In this document: positions 7,142-7,877 of the stretch, in pieces
Layout of the letters: each line of letters starts with the position of its first letter
How positions within the stretch are numbered: the first letter of the stretch is position 1
NCBI GenBank assembly: GCA_000432335.1
Contig: HF995383.1
Coordinates: 1-7,877, forward strand
Length of the DNA: 7,877 bases
Direction: 5' to 3'
Source of the DNA: Firmicutes bacterium CAG:646
GTDB taxonomy: Bacteria; Bacillota; Clostridia; Lachnospirales; Lachnospiraceae
Notes under the pieces: generated by a model
What the model saw: the letters and a program-made list of their open reading frames with translations, nothing else
What the model was told of the DNA's origin: nothing
Database searches by the model: none
Program-made: the position numbers and the translations under genes

Positions 7142-7223
7142 ATGGATAAAATATATAACGATACAAAAGACTAAAGTACAATTTAAATGTGAAAATGATA
7201 ATAAAGCAACAAAAAAGGCGTAA
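7142..7223 (+). other. very short reading frame with a good ribosome binding site, possibly frameshifted remnant
   Basis: ATG 7142 lies downstream of AAGGAG (7125-7130; spacing 11 bases) and encodes MDKIYNDTKD before TAA at 7172. A second frame open from 7170 continues TKVQFKCENDNKATKKA to TAA at 7221-7223. One base change in frame near 7169 would join them into a 26-residue polar, lysine-rich peptide. I do not recognise it. It may be a leader peptide, the stump of a gene lost to insertions, or non-coding. Confidence 0.25.
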
Positions 7224-7250
7224 AAAATAATTAAAATAACGAAGAAATTA

Positions 7251-7278
7251 TTGACACGTTTCAAAAAAATTGTATATT
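7251..7278 (+). promoter_or_regulatory. strong sigma-A promoter overlapping a LacI-operator-like repeat
   Basis: A perfect TTGACA (7251-7256), a 16-base spacer and TATATT (7273-7278). The -35 is embedded in TTGACACGTTTCAA (7251-7264), which is symmetric at six of seven positions about a central CG, the form of LacI/CcpA-type operators. A repressor there would occlude the -35. The promoter reads into GGGAGG and a TTG start at 7312 whose frame ends after 11 codons, so its original gene appears to be gone. Confidence 0.6.
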
Positions 7279-7297
7279 AAAATCACAATAAAACACA

Positions 7298-7347
7298 GGG
7301 AGGTCTTAAGATTGAAAATGAGAAGTAGAGGGTATCCATTACCTTAA
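7298..7347 (+). pseudogene. ribosome binding site and first codons of a lost gene
   Basis: GGGAGG (7298-7303) lies eight bases before TTG 7312, with an in-frame ATG at 7318. The reading is (M)KMRSRGYPLP followed by TAA at 7345-7347. A strong promoter and excellent ribosome binding site serving 11 codons suggests a gene whose body was replaced by later insertions. A basic start like this would suit a signal peptide of an exported sugar-binding protein, but that is guesswork. The break probably falls near 7333. Confidence 0.35.
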
Positions 7348-7361
7348 GCACACGGCAAATA

Positions 7362-7379
7362 AGCCATCTTACGGTGGCT
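7362..7379. repeat. perfect 7-bp hairpin with TTAC loop
   Basis: AGCCATC (7362-7368) and GGTGGCT (7373-7379) form a compact stem around TTAC (the sixth pair is T-G). It may be a leftover helix from the RNA domains of the group II intron whose coding fragment starts about 50 bases on, or part of the lost gene's leader. There is no T tract, so it is not called as a terminator. Confidence 0.35.
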
Positions 7380-7426
7380 GCTTTAAAAATTGAATATTGA
7401 AAAGGTTAAGGTTATGAAGTTGCTGA

Positions 7427-7675
7427 CTTGATCTTATAACTTTGATTCCGTGCTATGAGTTCCATGAACACAGTTATGGATTTAGACCGAATAGATGTGC
7501 ACAGCAAGCCATCATTACAGCACTTGATATGATGAATGATGGAAAGGATTGGATAGTTGACATTGACTTGGAGAAGTTCTTTGACACAGTAAACCATGAT
7601 AAGTTAATGACACTTATCGGCAGAACGATTAAGGATGGAGATGTAATCTCAAAGGTGTGTTACTTGTTAAGTTGA
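7427..7675 (+). pseudogene. ltrA: group II intron reverse transcriptase/maturase fragment
   Basis: This fragment is the fingers region of an intron-encoded reverse transcriptase. It has HEHSYGFRPNRCAQQAI (the conserved SYGFRP motif), then DWIVDIDLEKFFDTVNHDKLM, whose DIDLEKFFD motif contains the first catalytic Asp of the polymerase, and GRTIKDGDVIS. The N-terminus is missing: an in-frame TGA sits at 7424-7426 and only a few residues precede SYGFRP. After GDVIS the reading turns into KVCYLLS and stops at 7675. The YADD active site, thumb/X domain and any endonuclease domain are absent; an intact protein has about 400-600 residues. Domains V and VI begin five bases later, so an internal deletion joined the early reverse transcriptase to the end of the intron. 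It cannot be active. The symbol is the generic one for this family. Confidence 0.88.
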
Positions 7676-7679
7676 TTGA

Positions 7680-7758
7680 ACCGCCGTGTACGGAACCGTA
7701 CGCACTGTGGTGTGAGAGGTCGGAATTTCTCAATTAAGAGAAATTCCTCCTACTCGAT
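7680..7758 (+). ncRNA. group II intron 3' end: domains V and VI
   Basis: Domain V is 7680-7711: an outer helix of nine positions, a two-base bulge (CG, 7701-7702) on the 3' side, then four pairs closed by a GAAC loop (7693-7696). A CGC triad (7682-7684 is C-G-C) faces G-U-G, giving the expected wobble. One position, C7685 opposite U7706, is mispaired where a G would be expected, probably a mutation. Domain VI is 7714-7755: GAGAGG pairs with CCTCTC-type bases leaving A7752 bulged as the branch point, and a perfect 10-bp helix (7722-7731 with 7738-7747) carries an AATTAA loop. The 3' boundary at CGAT, 7758, is set by the AY rule and by the IS110 frame resuming at 7759. Confidence 0.8.
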
Positions 7759-7877
7759 TGACCGCGACGTTTTTTGAGACGGAGATAACGGTTACGAATT
7801 TCAGGATGCTTTTTGCTGGTGGCGACAGCGTTGGCGCACTGTACCAGCAGTGGTTTGATATAGCATCCGGCTTTGGA
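7759..7877 (-). pseudogene. IS110-family transposase, C-terminal fragment interrupted by the group II intron (runs off right edge)
   Basis: On the - strand from the right edge the reading is SKAGCYIKPLLVQCANAVA, then TSKKHPEIRNRYLRLKKRRG. This is the conserved C-terminal (Transposase_20) region of IS110/IS116/IS902 transposases. These are RuvC-like DEDD enzymes with a catalytic serine in this domain, and characterised members are guided by a bridge RNA from the element. Homology stops at GGTCA: relatives read RRGHKKAI here, and the first two bases of the His codon are the last before the intron. Beyond that the frame runs through domain VI to a stop at 7734-7736, which is not part of the transposase. 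The rest of its C-terminus would be expected at the intron's 5' side, but I do not find it. Confidence 0.8.

Noticed and set aside
1..7877. CRISPR array, tRNA, rRNA, toxin-antitoxin pair or defence genes
   Set aside because: I looked for regularly spaced repeats, cloverleaf-like segments and paired small genes and saw none. The short repeats present belong to IS ends and hairpins.

Overview
The window is AT-rich with purine-rich ribosome binding sites (AGGAG/GGGAGG). Its transposase, intron and regulator types are ones I associate with gut Clostridia, especially Lachnospiraceae. That placement rests on recalled family resemblance, not on a search. This is an accessory region: one large intact gene surrounded by at least five partial or broken mobile elements from different families.

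Left part (1-1598). A + strand IS630-family transposase runs in from the left edge and ends at 766. Back to back with it, on the - strand, is the N-terminal two-thirds of a second, different IS630-family transposase (763-1318). It is split by a one-base frame change at a CCCC run and has lost its C-terminus. About 230 bases without a gene follow, ending in a sigma-A-like promoter (-10 at 1571-1576) and a TAACGTTA palindrome.

Middle (1598-5482). A complete insertion sequence (1598-3228) has 18-bp terminal inverted repeats and a 9-bp direct repeat (ATAATAATA) on each side. Its - strand transposase is broken by an internal deletion plus frameshift. Closing the insertion joins the promoter at 1571 to the Shine-Dalgarno and TTG start of the gene at 3257. 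The IS therefore appears to have landed in the 5' leader of the main gene of the window. That gene (3257-5428) encodes a 723-residue three-part protein: a LacI-type DNA-binding head, a type 1 periplasmic-binding-like sensor, and a complete extracellular-solute-binding-protein-like domain, with no signal peptide. I read it as a cytoplasmic sugar-responsive regulator. A Rho-independent terminator follows.

Right part (5483-7877). An IS5-like transposase pseudogene (5524-6895) carries one frameshift and two in-frame stops. After it come a run of alternating complementary segments (6911-6993), a 12-bp TATAACGTTATA palindrome, two promoter-like sites, and two tiny reading frames with good ribosome binding sites. 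The second promoter contains a LacI-operator-like inverted repeat, and the frame behind it stops after 11 codons. This looks like the decapitated start of an operon. A group II intron relic follows: a fragment of its reverse transcriptase (7427-7675) joined directly to intact-looking domains V and VI (7680-7758). The intron lies antisense inside an IS110-family transposase gene, whose 3'-terminal part continues off the right edge.

Overall picture. A carbohydrate-sensing regulator locus seems to have been dismantled by successive insertions. The regulator reading frame survives, its own leader is interrupted, and the expected transport genes downstream are missing or reduced to promoter and start-codon remnants. 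I see no CRISPR array, tRNA, rRNA, defence system or replication origin.
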